From positions 1 through 48,679 of the forward strand of contig BDTD01000035.1 in assembly GCA_002897635.1 (NCBI GenBank): a stretch of DNA of 48,679 nucleotides, in the 5' to 3' direction. Of this stretch, positions 8,313 through 17,696 are shown in pieces. How positions within the stretch are numbered: the stretch's first letter is position 1; the number at the start of each line of letters is the position of its first letter. The DNA comes from a bacterium BMS3Abin11 (GTDB taxonomy: Bacteria; Pseudomonadota; Gammaproteobacteria; BMS3Bbin11). A model generated the notes under the pieces. It worked only from the letters and a program-made list of their open reading frames with translations. It was not told the origin of the DNA and did not search any database. A program made the translations under genes and the position numbers.

Positions 8313-9206
8313 CTACTCATCATTTCCCACCTTTGTGACATCGGGTAATTTATCACGCGCTTTTTTGGCACGCTGGAATGCCTGCTGCAACTGCTCGCCA
8401 TCAGCATTTTTCAGCAACTCTCTGTAGCCGGCCAGCTGCTGCTCCATCGACTTGAGTAATGGAATCAGTTCATGCCGGTTGGCCAGGCAGATATCGCGCC
8501 ACATAACAGGGCTACTGGCAACTATGCGGGTAAAAGCTTTAAAGCCACCGGCTGTATTGGTGAATATTTCTTCGTGGCGATCCTGTTGGGAGAGGAAATC
8601 CACCAGTGCATAGGCCAGTAAATGGGGTAGATGGCTGGTCGCCCCTAGCATCGCATCATGGTCTTCCAGCGACATCCTGACCACCCTGGCGCCACAGACC
8701 TCCCACATCGTCTGCACCAGCTGAATATCTGTCTCGGCATTTTCGGGCAGCGGCGTAAGAATCACCCGGTGATCAACAAACAAATCGGCATATGAAGCGG
8801 CGACACCGGAATTCTCTGTGCCAGCAATCGGATGCCCGGGCACGAAACAGTCGATCTTATCACCCAGGGCCTCTCGGGCAGCCGTGGCCACACTACCTTT
8901 GACGCTGCCTGCATCGGTGACCACACAATGTGCAGGAATAACATCGGCAATTGCACTTAGTATTGGCCCTATAGTCGATACCGGTGTAGCCAGTACCACC
9001 AGATCAGCATCTTTCATCGCCTGCACCGGATCGCTTTCTGCTTTATCAATCACGCCAAGTTGCAAAGCCAGATCCAATGTCTCCTGGCTACGTGCCACAC
9101 CGGTGATCTGGCTAACCGCATCGTGAGCTTTGAGTACACGCGCCAGAGAACCACCGATCAGACCGACTCCTATGATAACGACGTGTCCAAGGCTGCATTC
9201 AGACAT
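8313..9206 (-). CDS. tyrA: Prephenate dehydrogenase
   Basis: A 297-residue NAD-dependent dehydrogenase of tyrosine synthesis. The Rossmann motif GVGLIGGSLARVL is at about residue 13; TDAGSVKGSV and PGHPIAGTENSGVAAS are the family substrate and catalytic regions. No chorismate mutase or EPSP-synthase fusion, although aroA follows separately (the two are fused in some Pseudomonas). The start overlaps the hisC end by 8 bases. Confidence 0.94.
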   Translation of the reverse strand: MSECSLGHVVIIGVGLIGGSLARVLKAHDAVSQITGVARSQETLDLALQLGVIDKAESDPVQAMKDADLVVLATPVSTIGPILSAIADVIPAHCVVTDAGSVKGSVATAAREALGDKIDCFVPGHPIAGTENSGVAASYADLFVDHRVILTPLPENAETDIQLVQTMWEVCGARVVRMSLEDHDAMLGATSHLPHLLAYALVDFLSQQDRHEEIFTNTAGGFKAFTRIVASSPVMWRDICLANRHELIPLLKSMEQQLAGYRELLKNADGEQLQQAFQRAKKARDKLPDVTKVGNDE

Positions 9207-10329
9207 TCGCTTCTAATACTCCTGTCTCTAATACCCTGTCCAACACTTCGATAAATCGTCGATTATCATCTTCAGAACCGATTGTTACCCTTAGGAAATC
9301 CGGCATACCATAATTTGCAATCGGTCTGACAATCACCCCCTGCTGCATCATCGCCTCAAATAAATCCTGCGCGGGTCGTGAAAAATCAATGGCCAGGAAA
9401 TTACCTGCCGAAGGGATATAACTTAGCCCCCTCGATTTACAGGCATCCGTTAAATACGTTAACCCTGATAGATTCATTTCTCTACTTTGCCTGATATGTG
9501 AATCGTCATCTAACGCCGCTGCCGCAGCCACCTGGGCCAGAGTATTTACATTAAAAGGCTGGCGCACGCGATTAAGGTAATCAGCAATCTCGGGAGATGA
9601 CACACCATAGCCGACACGCAACCCTGCCAGGCCGAATATCTTGGAAAAGGTGCGGGTCACCAGAAGATTTGGGTAATCATTCAGCCACTGTGTACAGTCC
9701 GGGTAATCAGGATAAGCGCTACCGGTGACATATTCTGCATAGGCTTCATCAATCACAACAATCACGTGATCAGGAACTTCGGCAAGAAACGACTTCAACT
9801 CTGCTGCTGCCAGCCAGGTGCCGGTGGGATTGTTGGGGTTGGCAATAAAAATCACTCTACTGCGATCCGTCACAGCCTGCAGCATAGCCTCAAGCTTACA
9901 GCCCCAGTTAAGTACCGGAGTTTCTACCGGCGTGCCCCCTACAGCCAGTGTTGCCAGAGGATAAACTGCAAAGGCATGACGACTGAAGATCACCTCATCG
10001 CCCGGGTTCACAAATGCCCGGCAAACAAATTCAAGGATATCATTGGATCCATTACCCAGCGTGATGCAAGCTACATCAAGATCATGGCGAGTAGCAATCC
10101 TCTCTTTTAATCCAGTACCATTGCCATCAGGGTAGCGCGCCAGATTATGGACTGTCTGCATGGCCTTAATGCCTTGTGGCGAAGGCCCCAGAGGATTCTC
10201 ATTGGATGCCAGCTTGACGGGTTTGGCTATGCCAAACTCAGCGGCCACCTCTTCTACCGGTCTGCCGGGTTGATAGGGGGTAATTTTTCGAACACCCGGG
10301 GTGGCCAGATCAGAGATATCCACGTTCAC
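9199..10329 (-). CDS. hisC: Histidinol-phosphate / aromatic aminotransferase
   Basis: A 376-residue fold-type I PLP aminotransferase. The PLP lysine lies in TRTFSKIFGLAGLRVGYG; SNENPLGPSP and IANPNNPTGTW are HisC signatures. In this operon position (between pheA and tyrA) the enzyme is the HisC2 type that can act on both imidazole acetol phosphate and aromatic keto acids; the sequence does not decide the substrate. The stop/start overlap with pheA is ATGA (4 bases). Confidence 0.93.
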   Translation of the reverse strand: MNVDISDLATPGVRKITPYQPGRPVEEVAAEFGIAKPVKLASNENPLGPSPQGIKAMQTVHNLARYPDGNGTGLKERIATRHDLDVACITLGNGSNDILEFVCRAFVNPGDEVIFSRHAFAVYPLATLAVGGTPVETPVLNWGCKLEAMLQAVTDRSRVIFIANPNNPTGTWLAAAELKSFLAEVPDHVIVVIDEAYAEYVTGSAYPDYPDCTQWLNDYPNLLVTRTFSKIFGLAGLRVGYGVSSPEIADYLNRVRQPFNVNTLAQVAAAAALDDDSHIRQSREMNLSGLTYLTDACKSRGLSYIPSAGNFLAIDFSRPAQDLFEAMMQQGVIVRPIANYGMPDFLRVTIGSEDDNRRFIEVLDRVLETGVLEANV

Positions 10330-11420
10330 AAATCGAGTACAGATTTCGGGTAGGAACCGAGTAGCTTAAGCATCACTGCCTGCTGGCCAATTTCTTCCAG
10401 CACTTCAGCAATCGCTGGCTCAGAAATGTGTCCGTCCAGATCAAGGAAAAAGACATATTCCCATAAGCCGCTATGTGAAGGCCGCGACTCAATTTTACTC
10501 ATACTGACCCTGTGGCGCGCCAACGGTGCCAATAATTTATACAGGGCCCCCGCCTCATTCTGGCTGGAAACCATGATACTGGTTTTGTCTTCACCGGTCG
10601 CACTGGTATCGATCTTACCTATTACCAGAAAACGCGTAGTATTATTCGGGTCATCCTCAATATTGGAAACGAGTGATGCCAGTTCATACAGCTCACCGGC
10701 CTGCTCACCGGCAATCGCTGCAGCTGTGGAATCTTCTGCCGCGCGTCTTGCTGCCTCGGCATTGCTGCTCACATTTACCTGTTCCACATGCGGCAGATTT
10801 GCCGCCAGCCATCTTCTACACTGAGCCAGTGACTGCTGGTGTGAATAGACATGAGTGATAGTCTGTAAGGAAGCTGATTTTGTCAGCAGATGATGGTGAA
10901 TACGCAGAGAAACCTCACCACAAACTTTAAGTATGGAATCAATGAAATTGTCCAGCGTATTGCTGATCACTCCTTCAGTTGAATTTTCTATCGGCACAAC
11001 ACCAAAGTTAGCAGTCTCCGCCTCCACTTCGCGAAACACATCATCTATAGTGGATAAAGGTTTAATATTTATTGCATAACCAAAGTGCTTTAGTGCAGCA
11101 GCATGTGAGTAGGTTCCTTCCGGGCCGAGAAAACCCACAGTCAGTGGGGCCTCAGCAGAAAGACAGGCAGACATCAGGGCACGGAACATATGTGCTACAT
11201 CATTGTCATTTAACGGACCATTATTTTTCTCAACGACATGATGCAATACATCCGCCTCACGTTCAGGCCGGTAGAAACTTCCTGTTTCACCCTGTGTACG
11301 TTTTGCCTCAGCCACATCAATAGCGATCCCTGCCCGCTCATTAAACAGGTTGAGAATCTTCTCATCCAGCGCATCAATGCGCTCGCGCAGTTGTTCCAAA
11401 TCTTTAGCAGATGTACTCAT
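10326..11420 (-). CDS. pheA: Bifunctional chorismate mutase / prephenate dehydratase
   Basis: A 364-residue P-protein. Residues about 8-90 are an AroQ chorismate mutase (LRERIDALDEKILNLFNERA). Residues 95-270 are the dehydratase, with FLGPEGTYSHAAA, VPIENSTEGVI and the catalytic TTRFLVIG. A C-terminal ACT domain carries ESRPSHSGLWEYVFF, the phenylalanine feedback site. Makes phenylpyruvate for phenylalanine. Downstream of serA by 23 bases and overlapped by hisC. Confidence 0.96.
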   Translation of the reverse strand: MSTSAKDLEQLRERIDALDEKILNLFNERAGIAIDVAEAKRTQGETGSFYRPEREADVLHHVVEKNNGPLNDNDVAHMFRALMSACLSAEAPLTVGFLGPEGTYSHAAALKHFGYAINIKPLSTIDDVFREVEAETANFGVVPIENSTEGVISNTLDNFIDSILKVCGEVSLRIHHHLLTKSASLQTITHVYSHQQSLAQCRRWLAANLPHVEQVNVSSNAEAARRAAEDSTAAAIAGEQAGELYELASLVSNIEDDPNNTTRFLVIGKIDTSATGEDKTSIMVSSQNEAGALYKLLAPLARHRVSMSKIESRPSHSGLWEYVFFLDLDGHISEPAIAEVLEEIGQQAVMLKLLGSYPKSVLDL

Positions 11421-11443
11421 ATGCCGAGCATACCAGAGGTTCC

Positions 11444-12610
11444 TTAAACCACACGTACCTTTTTTACACCTTCTATATTTCTAACGGCCTTCATTGCATC
11501 ATCAGGAATGATGCTATCCGTATCGACCAGGGTGTAGGCTATATCTTCATGACTTTGGTTAATCATCTCGCGGATATTGATTTCATTCTCAGCTAGTACG
11601 GTAGAAATCTGCCCCAGCATATTCGGTATATTTGCATGCGTCACGACCAGGCGGTTGACGGCTTCTTTTGCCATCTGCACATCAGGGAAATTGACAGAAT
11701 TTGTAATATTGCCATTTTCAATGAAGTCCCGCAGCTGATTCGCCACCATGATGGCACAGTTGTCCTCTGCTTCAGTGGTTGATGCACCAAGATGAGGCAA
11801 TGCTATGACCTTGTCACAGCCTGCCAGTTCGGGGCTGGGGAAGTCACAGACATAGGATTGAATGCGGCCTGTTTCTATCGCACGACATATTGCCGCGTCA
11901 TCAACAATACCATCGCGAGCAAAATTAAGTATTACCGAACCAGGCCTCATCATAGCCAGCCGTTCATCGTTGATCATGTTTCGAGTAACATCAATCAATG
12001 GAACATGGAATGTGACAACATCAACTTTACTGAGCAATACTTCGAGGCTGTTGGCTCGTTCCACCTCTGAAGACAACTTCCAGGCGCCCTCTACCGTCAG
12101 GCTGGGGTCATAGCCAACAACATTCATTCCCAGAGTCAGGCAGGCGTTGGCCACGGAGCGGCCAATCGCGCCCAGACCAATTACACCAATTGTGCGGCCT
12201 GGTAACTCATAACCGGCAAATCTTTTCTTTCCTTCTTCAACCGCTTTTGACATGGCTGCTGCATCAATGCCATCCAGACCACGAACATAATCCCAGGCAG
12301 GTGTAATATTTCTAAAAGCAAGCAACAGGCCGGCAAGCACCAGTTCTTTAACAGCATTGGCATTGGCCCCCGGCGCATTGAAAACAGGAATTCCCATTTC
12401 AGTCAATTTATCAACCGGTATATTATTCACACCCGCCCCGGCGCGCCCAACTGCCAGCAGTGATTCCGGAATCTCCATATCATGCATCTTGAAAGAACGC
12501 AGAATAATGGCCTCAGGATTCTCAACATCTGGACCAAAGTCATACAGGGTCTTCGGCAGTTTTTCCAGCCCAGCCGGAGAGATGTTATTTAATGTCTGTA
12601 TCTTGTGCAT
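11444..12610 (-). CDS. serA: D-3-phosphoglycerate dehydrogenase
   Basis: A 388-residue enzyme of the first step of serine synthesis. GLGAIGRSVANACL is the NAD-binding loop, NFARDGIVDDAAI the second signature, and LPHLGASTTEAEDNCA carries the catalytic histidine. A C-terminal ACT domain spans about 318-388. It lacks the intervening domain of long SerA forms. It lies between serC and pheA; a palindromic spacer separates it from serC. Confidence 0.95.
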   Translation of the reverse strand: MHKIQTLNNISPAGLEKLPKTLYDFGPDVENPEAIILRSFKMHDMEIPESLLAVGRAGAGVNNIPVDKLTEMGIPVFNAPGANANAVKELVLAGLLLAFRNITPAWDYVRGLDGIDAAAMSKAVEEGKKRFAGYELPGRTIGVIGLGAIGRSVANACLTLGMNVVGYDPSLTVEGAWKLSSEVERANSLEVLLSKVDVVTFHVPLIDVTRNMINDERLAMMRPGSVILNFARDGIVDDAAICRAIETGRIQSYVCDFPSPELAGCDKVIALPHLGASTTEAEDNCAIMVANQLRDFIENGNITNSVNFPDVQMAKEAVNRLVVTHANIPNMLGQISTVLAENEINIREMINQSHEDIAYTLVDTDSIIPDDAMKAVRNIEGVKKVRVV

Positions 12611-12622
12611 AGTAACCCTTAT

Positions 12623-12680
12623 GTATTACGTTTTATGTTTTACGGTTTTTTGTTTCCACGTAAAACGTAAAACGTAATAC
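12623..12680. repeat. Palindromic spacer between serC and serA
   Basis: Arms 12623-12644 and 12659-12680 (22 bases each) are inverted copies with one mismatch, built from an ACGTAAAACGT micro-repeat, around a 14-base loop. It lies between the serC stop and the serA start, with serA ATG only 13 bases beyond. A stem there could affect serC-serA read-through. Confidence 0.85.
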
Positions 12681-12692
12681 GTAAAACTATTT

Positions 12693-13778
12693 TTAACCAT
12701 TTTTTTGCTGAAAATCCTGCATGTAGCTAATCAGTGCCTGCACGCCTTCTTCCGGCATGGCGTTGTAGATGCTGGCGCGCATGCCACCGACGGAGCGGTG
12801 GCCTTTTAACTGAACCAGTCCTGCCTCAGCGGCGCCGGCAAGAAATGCTGCATCCTGGCTGCTATCCGCCATGACAAATGGTACATTCATCCAGGAACGG
12901 TAAATCTTGTCGACCGGGTTAGTATAAAAACCGCCGGAATTGTCGATACAGTCATACAGTGCAGATGCTTTACGCTCGTTGATCTCGGCCATAGCCGACA
13001 GGCCACCGTTCTTCAGTAGCCAGTCGAACACCATACCGGCTATATACCAGGCAAAAGTGGGCGGCGTGTTATACATGGACTCGGCCTTATCGTGTACAGC
13101 GTAATCCATCATGGCGGGTGTATTCGCACTCGCATGGCCGACCAGATCCTCGCGCACAATAACAATCGTGAGGCCTGCCGGGCCGATATTCTTCTGTGCA
13201 CCAGCATAGATGATTCCATATTTATCCACATCTATCGGGCGCGACAGGATGGTTGATGACATATCTGCCACCAGTGGTACGTCACCTGTTTCGGGTTCGG
13301 CGTCAAATTCCAGACCACCTATCGTTTCATTCGGTGTGAAATGCACATAGGCGGCATTCTCATTGAGCTCCCAGAGTACACGATCAGGAATGGTCGAATA
13401 GGATTCATCTTTGCTACTGGCCACAATATTCACATGCCCATAGCGCGCAGCCTCTTTTATTGCCTTGGCAGACCAGGCACCGGTGTCAAAATAATCTGCC
13501 TTGCGTGCCTTGCCCATCAGATTCAGCGGTACCATGGCAAACTGACTGGATGCTCCACCCTGCAGAAATAGCACCTTATAGTGTTCCGGAATATTCATCA
13601 CTTCACGCAGGCTGGCTTCAGCTTTTTCTGCGATGGATATAAACTCCTTGCCTCGATGACTCATTTCCATTACTGACATGCCGGTACCGTGCCAGTCTGT
13701 CATTTCCTGTTGCGCCTGCTCCAGCACAGCCAGTGGTAAAGTTGCCGGTCCGGGACTAAAATTAAAAATTCTGCTCAT
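12693..13778 (-). CDS. serC: Phosphoserine aminotransferase
   Basis: A 361-residue PLP enzyme converting 3-phosphohydroxypyruvate to phosphoserine. FNFSPGPATLP at the N-terminus and GAQKNIGPAGLTIVIVRE with the PLP lysine identify it; HRSVGGMRASIYNAMP is the C-terminal substrate-binding segment. Typical length. It is the second gene after gyrA, with a repeat between them. Confidence 0.97.
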   Translation of the reverse strand: MSRIFNFSPGPATLPLAVLEQAQQEMTDWHGTGMSVMEMSHRGKEFISIAEKAEASLREVMNIPEHYKVLFLQGGASSQFAMVPLNLMGKARKADYFDTGAWSAKAIKEAARYGHVNIVASSKDESYSTIPDRVLWELNENAAYVHFTPNETIGGLEFDAEPETGDVPLVADMSSTILSRPIDVDKYGIIYAGAQKNIGPAGLTIVIVREDLVGHASANTPAMMDYAVHDKAESMYNTPPTFAWYIAGMVFDWLLKNGGLSAMAEINERKASALYDCIDNSGGFYTNPVDKIYRSWMNVPFVMADSSQDAAFLAGAAEAGLVQLKGHRSVGGMRASIYNAMPEEGVQALISYMQDFQQKNG

Positions 13779-13832
13779 GTTGATATTCTCTTAAATTCAA
13801 ATCTAATAAATGGTGAAATCTGTTGTGCTGCC

Positions 13833-13908
13833 ATTGCGAGGAACGAAGTGACGAAACAATCTCTAAGTTTATAATTTAACCAGGAGATTGCCGCGCTGCG
13901 CTCGCAAT
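13833..13908. repeat. Dispersed palindrome between gyrA and serC
   Basis: An imperfect inverted repeat: the left side starts ATTGCGAGGAACGAAG and the right side ends GCGCTGCGCTCGCAAT, with AATCTC/GAGATT pairing inside. This ATTGCGAG..CTCGCAAT element is found scattered in many bacterial genomes (from memory). It ends six bases before the gyrA stop codon, so gyrA transcripts fold it directly after translation ends. Confidence 0.75.
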
Positions 13909-13914
13909 GACAAA

Positions 13915-16536
13915 TCATTCGTCTGATGGACTGTCTACTGAATTGGCCTCTGAATCATCATCTTCTTCATCGCTCTCGTCTGCATTCTCATCTTCTGACT
14001 CACACACTCTGGCAAGGCTGACCAGATCCTCTTTTTTACCCAGGCCAATCAGGCGAACGCCCTGGGTGTTTCGACTCATGACAGATATCTCACTGATACG
14101 GGTACGAATCAATGTACCACCACTGGTAATCAGCATCACTTCGTCATTGTCCTCAACCAGTTCAGCTGCAACCACGTTACCATTTCTATCTGATGTCTGG
14201 ATAGAGATCACACCCTTGGTCGCACGCCCTTTGCGCGGATAGTTTTCCAGCAGCGTGCGTTTACCATAACCCCGGATTGTTGAGGTAAGTATTGATTTAG
14301 CGGAGTCTTTTTCCGGGTCAACAATTATCAGTGAAATAACAGCATCACCCTCTGCCATTTTAATACCGCGCACACCGCGCGCGGTCCGGCCCATAGCGCG
14401 CACAGTCGTTTCATCAAACCTGACGGCCTTACCCGAATTAGAAAACAGCAGGATATCCTTGTTGCCATCAGTAATACCAACGCCGATCAGGCGCCTGTCA
14501 CCTTCCAGGTCTACGGCGCGAATACCACTGTTTCGGGGCCGTGAAAAATCAACGAGTGGTGTCTTTTTGACCAGCCCGTCTGCCATCGCCATGAATACAT
14601 ATTTATTTTCTTCATATTCACGAATCGGCAATACGGCGGTGATCTGCTCACCCTCTTCCAGCGGCAGCAGATTATTTAATGGTCGTCCACGTGCCATACG
14701 CCCGGCCTGCGGCAGCATGAATACCTTTTTCCAGTACACCTTGCCTACAGTAGAGAAACACAGAATTGTGTCGTGTGTATTGGCAACAAACATAGTCTCG
14801 ACAAAATCTTCTTCCTTCACTTTCGTCGCACTCTTGCCACGGCCACCACGTCGCTGAGCACTGTAATCTTCCAGTGGCTGTGCCTTGGCATAGCCACTGT
14901 GGGAAATTGTCACCACCATGTCCTCCTCGGCAATCAGGTCTTCATCGGTAAGGTCTTCATAGCTCTGAACGATTTCGGTACGGCGATCATCGGCGTATTT
15001 ATCACGGATCTCTATCAGCTCTTGGGTAATGATCTCCATCAGGCGTTCAAAATTATTGAGGATTTCCAGTAGCTCTGCAATACGATCCAGCACCTGTTCG
15101 TATTCGGTGATGATCTTTTCCTGTTCCAGTCCGGTCAGACGATGCAGCCGCAGATCAAGAATGGCCTGGGCCTGCTTCTCTGACAATCGATACTTCCCAT
15201 TCAGCATGCCAACATTTTCTGGCAGACCGTCAGGGCGGGACATCTTGGAACTGGCACGTTCAAGCATGCGGGCGACAACGCCTGCCTCCCAGTCTTTCGC
15301 CTGCAGTTGCACTTTCGCCTCAGCCGGGTTTGCGGCTGCCTTGATCAGAGCAATTATCGGGTCGATATTATTGAGTGCTATCGCCAGCCCTTCGAGAAGG
15401 TGGGCACGATCTCTTGCCTTGCGCAGATCGAAAATAGTACGCCGGGTAACCACTTCTCGACGATGACGGATAAATTCTTCCAGCATCTCGCGCAGTGAAA
15501 ACAGGCGTGGCTGGTTATTCACCAGTGCCACCATATTGATACCGATCACCAGCTGCATGCTGGTCATCTGGTAAAGGTTGTTCAGTACCACTTCAGGCAC
15601 TTCGCCACGCTTCAATTCGATCACTGCCCGCATGCCGTCTTTATCAGACTCATCACGCAGATCGGAAATACTGGTGATCTTCTTATCACGCACCAGTACG
15701 GCCATTTTCTCCAGCAGCCTCGCCTTGTTTACTGTATAGGGTAATTCGCTGATGATCAGTGCGTTGCGATCACCATGTTTACCAATTGGCTCAATATCCA
15801 CTTTAGCGCGAACATGTATACGGCCTCTGCCAGTCTTATAGGCCTGCAGTATCCCGGTAGCACCATTAATTATCCCCCCGGTTGGAAAATCCGGACCGGA
15901 GATATGCTCCATTAGCCCTTCGAGGCCAATATCTTCATCTTCTATCATCGCCAGGCAGGCATTGACTACTTCACGTAGATTATGTGGAGGAATAGTAGTT
16001 GCCATGCCAACGGCAATGCCGGCGGAACCGTTGACCAGCAGATTGGGTACCCGGGTCGGCATCACCAGTGGCTGAGTTTCAGTCTCATCGTAGTTGGGGC
16101 CAAAATCTACCGTTTCACGATCAAGGTCAGCCAGCAATTCGTGTGCGATTTTCGACAGTCGAATTTCGGTATAACGCATGGCAGCCGGTGAATCACCATC
16201 TACCGAACCAAAGTTTCCCTGCCCATCCACCAGCATGTGACGCATGGAAAAAGGCTGTGCCATACGAACGATGGTGTCATAGACAGCTGTATCGCCATGT
16301 GGGTGATATTTACCTATCACATCACCGACCACGCGCGCGGATTTCTTGAAGGGCTTGTTCCAGTCGTTATTGAGTTCGTGCATGGCATACAGCACACGGC
16401 GATGTACCGGCTTTAATCCGTCCCGTACATCAGGCAGTGCACGCCCTACAATGACACTCATGGCGTAGTCCAGATAGGACTGGCGCATCTCCTGATCGAG
16501 ATTGCTGGGAAGTGTTTCCTTAGCGAATGATTCCAT
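13915..16536 (-). CDS. gyrA: DNA gyrase subunit A
   Basis: An 873-residue type II topoisomerase subunit. The catalytic tyrosine is Y122 in AAMRYTE. The quinolone region reads [10 protein letters not shown] with T83 and D87, the wild-type-like form seen in Pseudomonas. The C-terminal half carries the beta-pinwheel with the GyrA box QRRGGRGK (in [20 protein letters not shown]), showing it is gyrase and not ParC. The last ~25 residues are acidic. Start ATG at 16536 follows GGAAA. It heads the minus-strand block. Confidence 0.98.
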   Translation of the reverse strand: MESFAKETLPSNLDQEMRQSYLDYAMSVIVGRALPDVRDGLKPVHRRVLYAMHELNNDWNKPFKKSARVVGDVIGKYHPHGDTAVYDTIVRMAQPFSMRHMLVDGQGNFGSVDGDSPAAMRYTEIRLSKIAHELLADLDRETVDFGPNYDETETQPLVMPTRVPNLLVNGSAGIAVGMATTIPPHNLREVVNACLAMIEDEDIGLEGLMEHISGPDFPTGGIINGATGILQAYKTGRGRIHVRAKVDIEPIGKHGDRNALIISELPYTVNKARLLEKMAVLVRDKKITSISDLRDESDKDGMRAVIELKRGEVPEVVLNNLYQMTSMQLVIGINMVALVNNQPRLFSLREMLEEFIRHRREVVTRRTIFDLRKARDRAHLLEGLAIALNNIDPIIALIKAAANPAEAKVQLQAKDWEAGVVARMLERASSKMSRPDGLPENVGMLNGKYRLSEKQAQAILDLRLHRLTGLEQEKIITEYEQVLDRIAELLEILNNFERLMEIITQELIEIRDKYADDRRTEIVQSYEDLTDEDLIAEEDMVVTISHSGYAKAQPLEDYSAQRRGGRGKSATKVKEEDFVETMFVANTHDTILCFSTVGKVYWKKVFMLPQAGRMARGRPLNNLLPLEEGEQITAVLPIREYEENKYVFMAMADGLVKKTPLVDFSRPRNSGIRAVDLEGDRRLIGVGITDGNKDILLFSNSGKAVRFDETTVRAMGRTARGVRGIKMAEGDAVISLIIVDPEKDSAKSILTSTIRGYGKRTLLENYPRKGRATKGVISIQTSDRNGNVVAAELVEDNDEVMLITSGGTLIRTRISEISVMSRNTQGVRLIGLGKKEDLVSLARVCESEDENADESDEEDDDSEANSVDSPSDE

Positions 16537-16655
16537 GCATTTTCCGCAGATTTATAGACCGTTTGAGCGGCAGTATCAGGTATTCATGACACCTTAAAAA
16601 CCTCATGGGATACAGCTTCCCAGAGTTCCTGTTTGAATACCCATAAAAAGGAGAG

Positions 16656-16661
16656 ATTCTA
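16656..16661 (-). promoter_or_regulatory. Possible extended -10 for gyrA
   Basis: Minus strand TGGTAGAAT, an extended -10 (TG-N-TAGAAT) about 120 bases upstream of gyrA. No good -35 at 17 bases, so tentative. Confidence 0.3.
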
Positions 16662-16847
16662 CCACGAGAGGCAGGAGATATGCACACCTTCAGGCAACTG
16701 AAATATACTGGGATGGCAGGAATTATTAGTGGTCATTGTGGCTAAAAGATAGCTATCTAATGCCTGGGTTAAAATTCATGCAAGTTTGAGCTATCTACAT
16801 GGGTGATTTTGTGTGATTTCCGCTGGTTTGTGAATCCCAATGAAGCC

Positions 16848-16877
16848 TTGACCTGAGATGAAAAAGAAAAATATGAC
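16848..16877 (+). promoter_or_regulatory. Putative sigma-70 promoter of adk
   Basis: TTGACC (16848-16853), 18-base spacer, TATGAC (16872-16877), in the 416-base divergent gyrA-adk gap, about 75 bases before the adk start. Confidence 0.5.
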
Positions 16878-16890
16878 GCCAGAGATTAAG

Positions 16891-16916
16891 AAAGGTAAAA
16901 TGGCGGGTTTACCTTT
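16891..16916 (+). promoter_or_regulatory. Hairpin in the adk leader
   Basis: AAAGGTAAA and TTTACCTTT form a perfect 9-bp stem around an 8-base loop, 36 bases upstream of the adk start and just downstream of the putative promoter. There is no U-run after it, so it is not an ordinary terminator. Confidence 0.55.
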
Positions 16917-16952
16917 TCGAATACAGATATTTCTGAAAACAGGAGACATTCC

Positions 16953-17600
16953 ATGAGACTTATTCTTTTAGGCGCACCGGGTGCCGGCAAGGGCACTGTT
17001 GCCAAACTTTTAACCCAGCTTGATGGTTCAGTACAGATCTCCACTGGCGACATACTGCGCGGCGCAGTTCGTGACGGCACCGACCTCGGAAAAGAAGCCC
17101 AGGGTTACATGACCCGAGGTGAACTGGTACCTGATTCACTGATCATGGGTATCATGGGTGAACGTCTGCTGGAAGATGACTGCAAAAGTGGTTTCCTGCT
17201 CGATGGCTTCCCCCGCACCATCCCACAGGCCGAGGAACTGAAAACCCTGCTTGAAAAACTGAACATCACACTCGATTTTGCCGTTAACCTGAATGTACCG
17301 AAAGACGTCATTCTTGACCGCCTGACAACCCGCAGAACTTGTTCCAACTCTGAATGTCAGGCCATCTACAACATCAAGAGCATGCCTAGCAAAGTTGAAG
17401 GTATCTGCGACAAATGCGGCAGCCCGACTATTCAGCGCGATGACGAAACAGAAGAAGCCATCACCAAACGCCTGGACACTTTCAACGAACTGACCGCCCC
17501 ACTGGTAGACTTCTATAAAAATGAAGGCATGCTGCTGGACGTCAATGCAACATCCAGTGATGTTGTTGTTAACACAATTAAGGAAAAACTTTCGTCTTAA
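16953..17600 (+). CDS. adk: Adenylate kinase
   Basis: A 215-residue long-form AMP kinase (ATP + AMP = 2 ADP). P-loop GAPGAGKGT at residues 7-15, STGDILR for AMP binding, LLDGFPRT and the lid. The lid carries four cysteines, TCSNSEC (C-x4-C) and CDKC (C-x2-C), likely a structural zinc site with an unusual first pair; the commoner form is C-x2-C twice. The start follows CAGGAGAC. Position between gyrA and mtnA is not the usual one; it runs convergently toward mtnA with a terminator between. Confidence 0.96.
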   Translation: MRLILLGAPGAGKGTVAKLLTQLDGSVQISTGDILRGAVRDGTDLGKEAQGYMTRGELVPDSLIMGIMGERLLEDDCKSGFLLDGFPRTIPQAEELKTLLEKLNITLDFAVNLNVPKDVILDRLTTRRTCSNSECQAIYNIKSMPSKVEGICDKCGSPTIQRDDETEEAITKRLDTFNELTAPLVDFYKNEGMLLDVNATSSDVVVNTIKEKLSS

Positions 17601-17627
17601 CGGCGGGACTAGCTAAAAAGTATTACT

Positions 17628-17655
17628 AAAGGCCTCCAGTTTGAGGGCCTTTTTT
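17628..17655 (+). terminator. Intrinsic terminator after adk
   Basis: AAAGGCCTC, short loop, GAGGGCCTTTTTT: a GC-rich stem with one bulged base and a run of six Ts, 28 bases after the adk stop. Confidence 0.85.
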
Positions 17656-17696
17656 ATGCTTATAAAGCAGGGGAAAGGGTGTTGGTCATTGCTAGA

